This document shows, piece after piece, positions 25,560 to 34,343 of a stretch of DNA of 64,000 nt. Position 1 is the first letter of the stretch; every line of letters begins with the position of its first letter. The position numbers and the translations under genes are program-made. This stretch comes from FEN-1297 sp964498065 (GTDB lineage Bacteria > Bacteroidota > Ignavibacteria > Ignavibacteriales > Ignavibacteriaceae): positions 1 to 64,000 of the forward strand of contig CAZCFZ010000004.1 of the NCBI GenBank assembly GCA_964498065.1, written 5' to 3'. The notes beneath the pieces are model-generated. The model ran no database searches. It saw only the letters and a program-made list of their open reading frames with translations, and had not been told where the DNA came from.

Positions 25560-28500
25560 CTAAAATCCTTGTATAATATCAAACTGCCAAATCCATCCGA
25601 CATCGGTCCTCTGAAAAGGTCTTACATAATCAACTTCACCAACGGCATAACCAAATAAGTTAATCCTTAATGCAATTCCAGCGCTGCTGACCGGTTTTAA
25701 TCCTCCGTTAAATAATATTTTTTGATCATTAGACCAAGCGACACCGGAGTCAAAAAAGAAGGCACAATCAATCGGGAAGTATCCGTAAAATCCTGGTCCG
25801 ATATGGAAGACACCAAGAAGAGGAAAACGTAATTCTAAATTGCCGAGTAACATTTTACTGCCTAATAATCTGTTAAAAACAGGAGTGTAAGAATTGAAAG
25901 AAGAATATTCATATCCTCGAACTAGCCCGGGGTAACCAAGATATTGCGGAGATAGTCTATAATCTTCTGAGCTCTTACCGTATCTGCCGTATTGAAGTAT
26001 TCTGCCCGCTATGGTAAAAGGTCTTATAGGCATAAGATATTCACGAAAATCTGTTAAAATATCAGTCCAGTTTAGATTTCCTATATTCGGGGAAACTTGA
26101 ATTCTAAAACGGGTTCCTAGTAAGGGACCTGTTGCACCCATAATACTGTTATCATATACATACGCAGCACTCATAGTTGCAAGATTTATAGAAGCAGCGG
26201 CAGGTAATTGTTGGGTTTGATTAAGTAATAGAGATCCGTTTAACGAAAAAGCATAAGTCGTTTTTTGATATTTGTAACCGATATTGCGATAGCCGGCGGA
26301 GAACTCAACTCTACTTTGCTGGCTAAAAGGATATGCTAAAAGCCCCGAAACTTCACGGTCGGTTTCTCTATAAATGTAATCATTCTCAACATATGCCAGT
26401 TGATTCTGTACCGAATCGTATCCAACGCTATATCCGGTAAGATAGTACGGCACTTGTTGAATTACACCTCCCCAGCTTAAACGATGAGAAGAATTCATAT
26501 AACCTACAAGACCTGAAATATCTGTAAAACCGTTTCCTGATTGAACCTGCAAAGCAGTTGCCAGATTATAATTGCCTAAAAGATCACTCCAGAAAAGAGC
26601 GATACCTCCGCCTAAGTATGTTCCAAACTCACTTACACCGGCCGCTAATGAAGGCTGACCGACACCAACTATTCTCAATGATGGGCTATAATCAGTTACT
26701 TTATATTTCGCCGTATCGCTAGGTAATCCCATATGAGGATTGTCAAAATTGGCAATGAATCTGTTCCCGATCCTGTGAGCAGGCGGTAAAATTGCAGGAT
26801 TGCCTGTTGCAAATTCCGGATTTGTTTTTTTGCCTTCCAATATCTTTGTAGAGTCAATAGAATAAATTGCATATTTATTATTTTCAAATACGCTGTAAAC
26901 CATATCATTTGATCCGGAAGAAACAGAAAGTGCAGGACTAAGGGCAGTAATTCCGCTAACTCCTCCGTAAAGATTTGTAATCTGATAAATTTTGCCCGAA
27001 CTTAAGTCGGCTCTATAAATGTTGTCAATTCCATTCTGATCGGAAATAAAATAAATGCTTTTCCCATCACTGGACCATTGAGGATTTATATTTTTACCGT
27101 TGCTGAAACTGGGAAGTTTTGAAATTATTTTGGTTGCAATATTGTAAGATGCCAATTCATAATTGCCAAAATCCAGATCGGATAATTTAGTTGTGAATCT
27201 ATCCGTGACATAAACAATTGATTTTCCATCCGGCGAAAAAACCGGCTGAAGTTCGGCATAAGGATCATCAGTCAACTGTTTTAAGCTGTCGGTTTTCAAA
27301 TCATAAAGAAATAAATTTGAAAGTCCTTTAGCTAATGCAGAAAAAGCAAGATATCTTCCGTCAGGCGACCATGCAGGATTAAATATTTCAGCTAAAGAAG
27401 GAAATCTCGTTTCATATATAAGTTTGCCTGTATTTACATTAATGATTGAAATAATCGGCCGTCCTTCTGATGTTGCAGTAAATACAAATTCTTTTCCATC
27501 CGGATTCCACGCACCCGCAGAATTAATAAATTCTAAATTTTGAAGGTGTGTATTTAATTCTGTTTTATAAACATTCTTAATAATCTTTCCTGTTTTTGCA
27601 TCTGCTAAGTAAAGATCAATGGCAAATAAATCTTTGGAAGAAAAGAAAATTAATTTTTTACCGTTAGGGCTTAATACCGGTGAAATATTCATATCTCCGC
27701 CGTTCTTTTTATCTGAAATTAAAACATTTCCGTATTTACTAGGCGGGTAAGTTAAATCTTTTAACGTATCATAAGCTGTATGCAAATCTTTATGCCAAAG
27801 TTTAGCAGCAGAGTCCGGAGTTACATGAAAAACAGTATCAAAGGCTGTTTTAAAATTTTGAACTCTTGCCCAAGCTCTTAATAATTGGCCGATCTTTTCA
27901 TTTCCGTAAGTTCCTCCTAAAAATGCAAGTGCGGCTTGCCCATACCTATAAGGAAAATATTTAGGATTTTCTAAGTCGGTAAAATCCGGTAGCTTTTTAA
28001 GTGCAGCTTCTCTCATCCACATTGCTGTATTTGCATCCTTAGGACCAAGAGACAAATATTCTGCCATACCTTCAATAAACCATAACGGCATTTGCGATGC
28101 AGCAGGGAGCCCATTCTTATCCATTTTATTACGGCTTGTTATATCAAATTGGAAAGCATGCGTTAATTCATGGCCAATTACGTGGTTGGTTTCCGCCAAA
28201 GGGCCTGCGAAAGGTAAAACAATCCTTCTTTCAAGCGGCTCGGTAAAACCGCCGGTGCCCTGGCCGATCATTCCCTGAGTAACATTTGTTTCCTGGAATT
28301 GGGGGAATCCGTCATAAAGTATTAAAGTTTGCGGCCCGCGAAGTGAATCTCGTAGAACAGCTGCATGACGGGCGTACCATCGCTCTGCCATTCTTGCGGC
28401 ATATTTTACTGCGTCTGCCTCTTCAGGGTAGTAATAAATTTCAAAATGTTCAGTATGTAGAATTTTAAATTTAAAATTATCATACATTACTTTATTTTGA

Positions 28501-28598
28501 CCAAAGTATTGAGCATTTACTTTTATCGAATAGAAACAAACAATTGTAAAAATAAATATGGTTGCTAATGTTATTTTTTTAAATAAATAATTAATCAT
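25560..28598 (-). CDS. Outer-membrane-linked protein: metallopeptidase domain, TolB-like propeller and C-terminal barrel
   Basis: 1012 residues. Signal sequence in the first 30 (ending VNAQ). Residues about 45-260 form a gluzincin-like peptidase domain with HELTH at 143-147 and the downstream WFIEGMAEYLS (E180 as likely third zinc ligand). Residues about 305-560 carry at least five PD40/TolB-type blades (LSPNGKKLIFFS, NPDGKEFVFTA, SPDGRYLAFSA, SPDGKSIVYVTD, SSDGKSIYFIS). From about 650 to the end the sequence is rich in aromatic beta strands and ends GEVDYVRPF...FDIIQGF, like a bacterial surface-antigen/Omp85-type barrel. The barrel would hold the protease and propeller at the outer membrane. 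Transcribed alone; substrate unknown. Confidence 0.8.
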   Translation of the reverse strand: MINYLFKKITLATIFIFTIVCFYSIKVNAQYFGQNKVMYDNFKFKILHTEHFEIYYYPEEADAVKYAARMAERWYARHAAVLRDSLRGPQTLILYDGFPQFQETNVTQGMIGQGTGGFTEPLERRIVLPFAGPLAETNHVIGHELTHAFQFDITSRNKMDKNGLPAASQMPLWFIEGMAEYLSLGPKDANTAMWMREAALKKLPDFTDLENPKYFPYRYGQAALAFLGGTYGNEKIGQLLRAWARVQNFKTAFDTVFHVTPDSAAKLWHKDLHTAYDTLKDLTYPPSKYGNVLISDKKNGGDMNISPVLSPNGKKLIFFSSKDLFAIDLYLADAKTGKIIKNVYKTELNTHLQNLEFINSAGAWNPDGKEFVFTATSEGRPIISIINVNTGKLIYETRFPSLAEIFNPAWSPDGRYLAFSALAKGLSNLFLYDLKTDSLKQLTDDPYAELQPVFSPDGKSIVYVTDRFTTKLSDLDFGNYELASYNIATKIISKLPSFSNGKNINPQWSSDGKSIYFISDQNGIDNIYRADLSSGKIYQITNLYGGVSGITALSPALSVSSGSNDMVYSVFENNKYAIYSIDSTKILEGKKTNPEFATGNPAILPPAHRIGNRFIANFDNPHMGLPSDTAKYKVTDYSPSLRIVGVGQPSLAAGVSEFGTYLGGGIALFWSDLLGNYNLATALQVQSGNGFTDISGLVGYMNSSHRLSWGGVIQQVPYYLTGYSVGYDSVQNQLAYVENDYIYRETDREVSGLLAYPFSQQSRVEFSAGYRNIGYKYQKTTYAFSLNGSLLLNQTQQLPAAASINLATMSAAYVYDNSIMGATGPLLGTRFRIQVSPNIGNLNWTDILTDFREYLMPIRPFTIAGRILQYGRYGKSSEDYRLSPQYLGYPGLVRGYEYSSFNSYTPVFNRLLGSKMLLGNLELRFPLLGVFHIGPGFYGYFPIDCAFFFDSGVAWSNDQKILFNGGLKPVSSAGIALRINLFGYAVGEVDYVRPFQRTDVGWIWQFDIIQGF

Positions 28599-29119
28599 TT
28601 TTTAATCCGATAGATTAGTAATTAAACTAGTAATACCATGAAAGAAACTTTACTTTTGTTGTTATAATATAACTATTTATTTTTGAGAAATGAGTGTCTA
28701 TAGTTAAATACTGCTGAACCGATTCAGCGAATAAAAAAATTATTTAAGTTATCTTTAAATTTGTAAGTATAAATCAAATACTTATTATAAATTTCAAATA
28801 AAATTCTCGTTTTTCAAAACAAACTATAATATAAATTGTTCAATATAAATTATAACTGTCACACTTTGATAATTATCACCTACATACCTGACCTGAAATT
28901 ATGTAAAATAATTATAAAATTAATAATTTTAGACGCTCCTTCAATTGCTTTAGTTAAATAAATAATTGTGATAAAAGTAACTATTGTATGATTGGCTAAA
29001 TTATAATTAAGATTTTTCTTATTTTTAAGTTAAATTTAATTTCAAATTTTCTTTTTTTAAGATCTTTCTAAGTGTATTAGTTCTTCTGGATACTTTAATG
29101 AAATTTAGATGAAACATAT
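28599..29119. other. Intergenic region, 521 bases
   Basis: Very AT-rich divergent spacer between the protease-propeller gene and the small-gene run. The only structure I see is a short hairpin gctgaa-ccga-ttcagc (28713-28728), followed by an A-run, not a T-run. Start codons here lead only to frames of about ten codons. Promoters for both flanking units must lie here but I cannot place them. Confidence 0.6.
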
Positions 29120-29386
29120 ATGGAAAAATTAAAAGATTCGCTCGAAAAACTTCATAACGAATTAAAAAATGCGGAGGAATTGGATAATGATTCCAGAACA
29201 GCCCTCAAGGAATTGATGAATGATATTCAAATGATTTTGAATAAGAGCGAAGAGAAAATCGGCAAAGAGCATCATAATATTTTGGAAAGATTAAAAGAAT
29301 CTTCGCAGAAATTTGAATTAACTCATCCTGAACTGGCGGGTGCTATAAATATTGTAATTAGTAGCTTGAGTAATCTTGGTATTTAA
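29120..29386 (+). CDS. DUF4404-family small protein
   Basis: 88 residues, no signal peptide, almost entirely helical with heptad-like charge pattern (LKDSLEKLHNELKNAEEL, LKELMNDIQMILNKSEEK) and ending HPELAGAINIVISSLSNLGI, the part I recognise from DUF4404 proteins. The function of that family is not known; a small coiled-coil partner protein is likely. First of a run of small same-strand genes, 80 bases before the next. Confidence 0.75.
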   Translation: MEKLKDSLEKLHNELKNAEELDNDSRTALKELMNDIQMILNKSEEKIGKEHHNILERLKESSQKFELTHPELAGAINIVISSLSNLGI

Positions 29387-29466
29387 ATACTGTTCCAATC
29401 AGCGGATAATCTCTTTGTTTTACTATTCGTACTTGTTTATATTTTTAATCTAACCGGGAAAAAATT

Positions 29467-29826
29467 ATGAAAAAAAATTCATCTGAAACCAGGAAATACA
29501 GGCTTGATATGAATGATATAATATTAAATTCAGGTTTCAGGGATTTTAATAAATTTTTTGCACTTGATAATAAAGCATACATAAACGGTGCTCTTCCGGC
29601 AAAAACCAAAGAACTTATGGGACTGGTCGCTTCAATGGTATTGAGATGTAATGAGTGTATTTTTTATCATATAGACAGGTCGATTCAAGAAGGCGCTACT
29701 AAAGAAGAATTATATGAAAGTTTTAATATTGCCTTGATTGTCGGCGGATCCATAGTTATACCGCATCTTAGATATGCCTTTGAAGTAATGGAAGAAATAT
29801 TCAGTGAAAACAACAATTCTATTTGA
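29467..29826 (+). CDS. Carboxymuconolactone decarboxylase / AhpD-like protein
   Basis: 119 residues, all-helical. The redox motif C61-x2-C64-x3-H68 (RCNECIFYH) and the upstream KTKELMGLVASMVL are those of the CMD/AhpD superfamily, whose members act as alkylhydroperoxidase partners or as small thiol peroxidases. EEA-like GATKEELYESFNIALIVGG is also characteristic. The substrate is unknown. Cytoplasmic. Ends 52 bases before the SemiSWEET-like gene and is probably in the same transcript. Confidence 0.87.
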   Translation: MKKNSSETRKYRLDMNDIILNSGFRDFNKFFALDNKAYINGALPAKTKELMGLVASMVLRCNECIFYHIDRSIQEGATKEELYESFNIALIVGGSIVIPHLRYAFEVMEEIFSENNNSI

Positions 29827-29877
29827 AAAAAATACCGAACAATATTTGAAGCAAATTAGTAAAGAAAAGGATAAATA

Positions 29878-30132
29878 ATGTATGCAATTGGTTTAGTGGG
29901 GCTGACTGCTTTAGCAGCTGGCTGGATTCCCCAAACATTTCAAACAATTAAGGAAAAGGATTGTCAAGTTAATTCCTATTTTTTGATTTTAAGTTTTGTT
30001 GGAAGCGTTTCACTCATGCTATATGCGGTTTTTCTTCATGATGTAATTTTCTCAACATTAAATTTTATGACAGCTGTCGGAGCAATAATTAATTTTTATT
30101 ATAAATTTAAATCCTTACAAGCAAACGCATGA
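29878..30132 (+). CDS. SemiSWEET / PQ-loop small membrane protein
   Basis: 84 residues with three predicted transmembrane helices (about 3-20, 34-53 and 56-76), the size of a bacterial SemiSWEET half-transporter. The first helix contains GWIPQTFQTI, the PQ motif of the family, and the second GSVSLMLYAVFL. Known SemiSWEETs dimerise and carry small sugars; the substrate here is not readable. Its stop overlaps the start of rdgB by four bases (ATGA at 30129), so the two are translationally coupled. Confidence 0.8.
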   Translation: MYAIGLVGLTALAAGWIPQTFQTIKEKDCQVNSYFLILSFVGSVSLMLYAVFLHDVIFSTLNFMTAVGAIINFYYKFKSLQANA

Positions 30133-30725
30133 TAAACGTAATTTTTGCTTCAAAGAATAGCGGAAAAATTAAAGAAGTTAAAGAAATCCTGAATGGCTCA
30201 AATATAAAATTACTTTCCTTGCTCGGTATGGATGACTCTCTTAAAATTATTGAAAGCGGAAATACATTTGAAGAAAATGCCAGGATAAAAGCTGTTGAGG
30301 TATATAATGCTTTTAGAATCCCTGCAATTGGCGACGATTCCGGATTATCTGTTGATCAGCTGGATGGAAGACCGGGTGTATACTCTGCCAGGTATGCTGG
30401 AGAAAATGCATCAGATGAAGAAAATAATGAAAAATTATTAATGGAATTGCAAAACTTTCCTGAGCCTCACTCAGCTAAATTTATCTGTTCTGCGGTGTAT
30501 TATGACGGAAAAAAATTTCTAAATGCTTATGGAGAATTAAAAGGCAGAATAATTAATTCACCCCATGGAGAAAACGGCTTTGGCTATGATCCGCTGTTTA
30601 TTCCGGAAGGTTATTCTAAAACAACGGCTGAAATCGGATTAATAGAAAAGAATAAGATCAGTCATAGATCGATTGCTTTTAATAAATTGAAAGATTTAAT
30701 AAAAAAATCATTGGAGAGGTCATGA
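30129..30725 (+). CDS. rdgB: Non-canonical purine NTP pyrophosphatase (dITP/XTP)
   Basis: 198 residues, usual length for RdgB/HAM1. Family motifs in order: FASKNSGKIKEVKEIL (substrate loop, about 5-20), GDDSGLSVDQLDGRPGVYSARYAGE (catalytic acidic block near 68-92; written in pieces, GDDSGLSVDQL and GVYSARYAGE), GRIINSPHGENGFGYDPLF and KNKISHRSIAF. It hydrolyses ITP, dITP and XTP to monophosphates, keeping them out of DNA and RNA. Coupled by ATGA overlaps to the SemiSWEET gene before and the lipoprotein gene after. Confidence 0.95.
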   Translation: MINVIFASKNSGKIKEVKEILNGSNIKLLSLLGMDDSLKIIESGNTFEENARIKAVEVYNAFRIPAIGDDSGLSVDQLDGRPGVYSARYAGENASDEENNEKLLMELQNFPEPHSAKFICSAVYYDGKKFLNAYGELKGRIINSPHGENGFGYDPLFIPEGYSKTTAEIGLIEKNKISHRSIAFNKLKDLIKKSLERS

Positions 30726-31516
30726 TAAAAAAAGTCATATTAATTAGTACGGTTTTTTCTTTTGCAATTTTATTTAATGCATGCAAAAGTAAAAGCTCTA
30801 CGGAGCCCAATACTTCTAGTGTATCGGGAGATTTTTTCCCGAATGGGGATGGGAGTTCATATAAATATAGTACTGTTCGTACGGATTCAAATGGAACTCA
30901 AACTTCCGGTACAAGATCTACAACATATTCAGGTACTACTGATATGAACGGAATTACATTCCAAAATCAGATTGATACTATTACTGTTAACGGTTATTCA
31001 ACCGTTGCACATTCATTTTTTCTAAAATCAGACTCAAGTGTAGTGTATGCTTTGGATACCGCAGGATTGTCGCAGACTATCCCGGATTCGTTGAAGCAAT
31101 ATATTCAACTTGACGCCACATTAAAATTATTACAAACACCTTTCTCAGATGGTGAAAACTGGCCGGTATTCAATTTATCTCTAAAATTTGGGAGTATTAC
31201 ATTTAACCTTGTCAATGTTACAGCCTATTATGAAGGGATGGAAAACGTACCGCTTAATTTAGTGACAGGAGATGTTACTAAAAACGCAGCTAAAGTAAAA
31301 TATACATTAAAATTAACCATACCAAATTTACAAAACCCTTTATCAGCTCCCTATACTGCTTCTTATAATGCATATGCCTGGTTTGCAAGCGGAATAGGAG
31401 CAATAAAATGGCAAGGAAATTCGGCTGTTCTTGGAGCATTCGCAGGAAGCGGTATTAATATAGGTGATACTACATCTACTATTACGCAGAGTCTTGTCTC
31501 ATATAACCTGAAGTAA
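30722..31516 (+). CDS. Lipoprotein of unknown function
   Basis: 264 residues. Lipoprotein signal MIKKVILISTVFSFAILF with lipobox FNAC, then a Ser/Thr-rich linker (KSKSSTEPNTSS). The mature part is beta-rich with DGSSYKYSTVRTDSNG, SVVYALDTAGLSQ and SAPYTASYNAYAWFASGIGAIKW, a pattern common in exported Bacteroidota proteins but not diagnostic to me. Its start overlaps the rdgB stop by four bases. Convergent with menG, nine bases apart. Confidence 0.75.
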   Translation: MIKKVILISTVFSFAILFNACKSKSSTEPNTSSVSGDFFPNGDGSSYKYSTVRTDSNGTQTSGTRSTTYSGTTDMNGITFQNQIDTITVNGYSTVAHSFFLKSDSSVVYALDTAGLSQTIPDSLKQYIQLDATLKLLQTPFSDGENWPVFNLSLKFGSITFNLVNVTAYYEGMENVPLNLVTGDVTKNAAKVKYTLKLTIPNLQNPLSAPYTASYNAYAWFASGIGAIKWQGNSAVLGAFAGSGINIGDTTSTITQSLVSYNLK

Positions 31517-31525
31517 AATACAATC

Positions 31526-32209
31526 TTATTTTGTTGCTATAATTACCTGAACAATGCCGAATGTAAGGCTGTACTTTTCAACTTTTTGAAAGCCCGAATT
31601 CTTTAAAAGTTCGGGCATATTTACTTTCTCATCAAACTCTTCAACTGAACGGGGAAGGTAATTATAAGCTTCCCGATCGCCGGAAATAATTCCGCCAACC
31701 ACAGGCAAAATTTTCTTGAAATAAAATTTATATAAAGCTTTAAATACAGGATTAGACGGTAAACTGAATTCTAAGATAGTTGCCTTTCCGTTTTTCTTTA
31801 AAACATCATGGAATGATTTGAAACCTTCCGTTAAGTCATAAAAATTACGAACCCCGAAAGCAACTGTAATGTTTGTAACTGCTTCATTTTTTATGGGAAT
31901 TTTCTCCGCTACCATTTGGATATTTTTGCCGACAATCCATTCACTTTTCTTATTAAATAATTTTAACATGTTATGAGAAAAGTCGGCACCGAAAATTTTT
32001 TCCACGCCCATTTTCTTTGCGGCAATTGCAAAATCACCTGTTCCGCATGCTACGTCAAGAATGATTGATTTCTCATTGATTCCCGTAAGCTTAAGAGATT
32101 TATATCTCCAATAATGATCTGTTCCAAAACTCAGTAGGTGATTTAAGAAATCATATTTAAAAGCAATTGAATCAAATATGTGCCGGACTTGATTCTTTTT
32201 GTTTTCCAT
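31526..32209 (-). CDS. menG: Demethylmenaquinone methyltransferase (UbiE/COQ5 family)
   Basis: 227 residues. N-terminus with VRHIFDSIAFKYDFLNHLLSFG (about 8-29) and the SAM motif LDVACGTGDFA (51-61), both typical of UbiE/MenG. Later GVRNFYDLTEGF and EFSLPSN are also family blocks. It methylates demethylmenaquinone to menaquinone, the last step of menaquinone synthesis; in this lineage only menaquinone is expected, hence menG. Last of three same-strand genes with PAP2 (gap 46) and rsmA (gap 28), probably one transcript reading right to left. Confidence 0.93.
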   Translation of the reverse strand: MENKKNQVRHIFDSIAFKYDFLNHLLSFGTDHYWRYKSLKLTGINEKSIILDVACGTGDFAIAAKKMGVEKIFGADFSHNMLKLFNKKSEWIVGKNIQMVAEKIPIKNEAVTNITVAFGVRNFYDLTEGFKSFHDVLKKNGKATILEFSLPSNPVFKALYKFYFKKILPVVGGIISGDREAYNYLPRSVEEFDEKVNMPELLKNSGFQKVEKYSLTFGIVQVIIATK

Positions 32210-32255
32210 ATCTCTGATTTTTTTAACTATGATTAACGTTGTCGATAAAATTTAA

Positions 32256-33206
32256 TTAATATTTATGATAATCGAACTCTTCTTCTCCATGAATTTTCCT
32301 CCACCAATTAAAAATATATTTCCCTGTCCACATAGCAAAAATCATGAATATTAAACCGCCTATTAAATCTATTACATAATGATACCATAAATAAACTGTG
32401 GCAAAAATTAATAAAGCACCGACAGGTACAAAGAAATATCTCGATCTGCTTTTTAATTTTATGGAAAGATACATAACAATAAGCGTAATCATCGTATGGC
32501 CGCTTGGGAAAACATCCCTTTGTACTAAGGCTGCAGGATTTATTGTCCCCGGTGGAATTGATTCACCCAAATCAATAAAATCGCGCAGATATTTGGTAAA
32601 AAATATTCCGGGCAATTGTTGATTTATCGCAGCAAAATTGTGTAGTGTAAACCGCGGTCCTATGCCAGGTAATATAAAATAGCCCAAGTATGATAAATAA
32701 AAACCGTAGATAACTGAAAAAACCGTGAAATCCAATGCCACGTATCTCCGGTTCTTTAATAAAACCAACGCAAGGAAAATCGGCAGAAGGTAGAACATAC
32801 TGTAAATTATTTGAAGCAGTTCCGTCAAGAGCGGAAAAGAATATTTCAAAAGAAATTTTGTAGGATCGGTTCCGAACATCCAGTGGTCTATTTTAATAAA
32901 TAACCAATCATAATCATGATGTCTTATCGGCTCAACCTGAAAATATAATTCTTTAAACGTTAGCAAAATTAATGGAGCAATATACCAATAGTGAATAACA
33001 CGCCAGAATTTATTATTATATTTATTTTCAAAGAATGCAATTAAAAAAGTAAATAAAATAATTACAATATTTATTGCAGACCACAAAAGCCAATGACTTA
33101 CTTCATTATGAAAAATTATGTTTAAAATTGTCAGGAAGATATAGAAAACAACAACTACCAGATCATAAGCTTTTAATTTGATCAAAAAAGATTTTAATAT
33201 GTCCAT
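32256..33206 (-). CDS. PAP2-family membrane phosphatase / inositol-phosphotransferase-like
   Basis: 316 residues, about six to eight transmembrane helices. The PAP2 motifs are GIGPRF (181-186, in place of KX6RP), DVFPSGHT (231-238, catalytic histidine) and WYHYVIDLIGG (274-284, second histidine). The PGxGPR form is seen in the Aur1/PAP2_3 branch, which transfers or hydrolyses phospho-head groups of lipids. Lipid phosphatase or head-group transferase are both possible. It lies between rsmA and menG on the minus strand. Confidence 0.85.
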   Translation of the reverse strand: MDILKSFLIKLKAYDLVVVVFYIFLTILNIIFHNEVSHWLLWSAINIVIILFTFLIAFFENKYNNKFWRVIHYWYIAPLILLTFKELYFQVEPIRHHDYDWLFIKIDHWMFGTDPTKFLLKYSFPLLTELLQIIYSMFYLLPIFLALVLLKNRRYVALDFTVFSVIYGFYLSYLGYFILPGIGPRFTLHNFAAINQQLPGIFFTKYLRDFIDLGESIPPGTINPAALVQRDVFPSGHTMITLIVMYLSIKLKSRSRYFFVPVGALLIFATVYLWYHYVIDLIGGLIFMIFAMWTGKYIFNWWRKIHGEEEFDYHKY

Positions 33207-33234
33207 TTGCTGAATGTGGCCGATGTTTTGAATA

Positions 33235-34038
33235 TTATGTATTTAGTAAACTTTGTCGATTATTTGCGAGGGTAAATTTTGTAAGCCTGACAAAATCTTC
33301 CACATCTAATTGTTCTGCCCGGAGAGTTAAGTCAATTTCTGAATCTAAAAAATTTACGGTACTAAATATACTATTACTTAATGAATTTTTTAAAGTTTTT
33401 CTCCTATTTCCAAAAGAAGCTTTTACCATTTTAATAAAATATTTCTTTTCTTCTTCTTTTAAGCAATTTTCTTTGAAAAATAAGTGAATGACAGCGGAAT
33501 ATACTTTTGGCTTGGGATAAAATACATTAGGCGAAACTTTAAAATTAAGTTTGATATCTGCAAAATGCTGCATTAATACTGCTAAAATTCCGTAATCTTT
33601 AGTCCCCTTTTTTGCCGTAATCCTTTTTGCTACTTCCAATTGAACCGTTAAAACGGAGTCTTTGATTATTTCATTTGACTCGATCATCTTAAAAAGAATG
33701 GGAGAGGTTAGATTATATGGAATATTTCCTATAATTCTCAGCTTCTCATTTTTGTTAATTAATAATTCTGATAAATCTAGTTCTAAAAAATCTGCGTTGA
33801 TTAAGTTTAATTGAGGATATTTTTTTCGGAGTTGATCTATTACTCTCCGGTCAATTTCTACCGAAGTTAAAAGTCGGGCCTTTTCTAATAATTTTTCTGT
33901 TAGAGCTCCCAAACCCGGTCCAATTTCAATTAAGTTATCATTAGGCTGTGGTGAAAATTCAGAAATAATTTTATTAATAATATTACTGTCTGTCAGGTAA
34001 TTTTGTCCGAATCTTTTTAATGCTTTTACTTTTTGCAT
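33235..34038 (-). CDS. rsmA: 16S rRNA dimethyladenosine transferase
   Basis: 267 residues. RsmA/KsgA dimethylates two adenines in the last helix of 16S rRNA. Motifs: FGQNYLTD (10-17), EIGPGLGALTEKLL (38-51, SAM loop), SVEIDRRV (59-66) and the catalytic NIPYNLTSPI (105-114); the C-terminal helical domain has VKASFGNRRKTLKNSL. First gene of the minus-strand run rsmA-PAP2-menG; its promoter must lie in the 305-base spacer shared with the ROK kinase. Confidence 0.96.
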   Translation of the reverse strand: MQKVKALKRFGQNYLTDSNIINKIISEFSPQPNDNLIEIGPGLGALTEKLLEKARLLTSVEIDRRVIDQLRKKYPQLNLINADFLELDLSELLINKNEKLRIIGNIPYNLTSPILFKMIESNEIIKDSVLTVQLEVAKRITAKKGTKDYGILAVLMQHFADIKLNFKVSPNVFYPKPKVYSAVIHLFFKENCLKEEEKKYFIKMVKASFGNRRKTLKNSLSNSIFSTVNFLDSEIDLTLRAEQLDVEDFVRLTKFTLANNRQSLLNT

Positions 34039-34343
34039 TCCTAAAATTATTGAATATGATGCTTACAAACAATTTTAATAAAATCTAACTAATATTTTAA
34101 TATTGAATAAAAATATTTCTAACCGACCGAAATCATCCCGGTAAATATTTTTAACTCATTAAAGCCTTTCCCGGTTAAATACTATGATATAGTTTGTTTT
34201 GTATTTATAACGTTCAAAAAAATTTATAATAAAGTGTCTAACTTTTAAAAAGTTAAATTTCGATAATTACTTAATATTATTTAAATTTTATTCAAATCTT
34301 ATAAAAATTTTTGTATGTCTTAAAAATAAATCTGGAGGACGAT
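34039..34343. other. Divergent intergenic region, 305 bases
   Basis: Spacer between rsmA (minus) and the ROK kinase (plus). It holds a pair of near-identical words, cccggtaaata (34137-34147) and cccggttaaata (34170-34181), 33 bases apart, which could be a binding site for a regulator. The right end holds the ribosome site ggagg (34334-34338) of the kinase. No reading frame worth calling. Confidence 0.5.
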
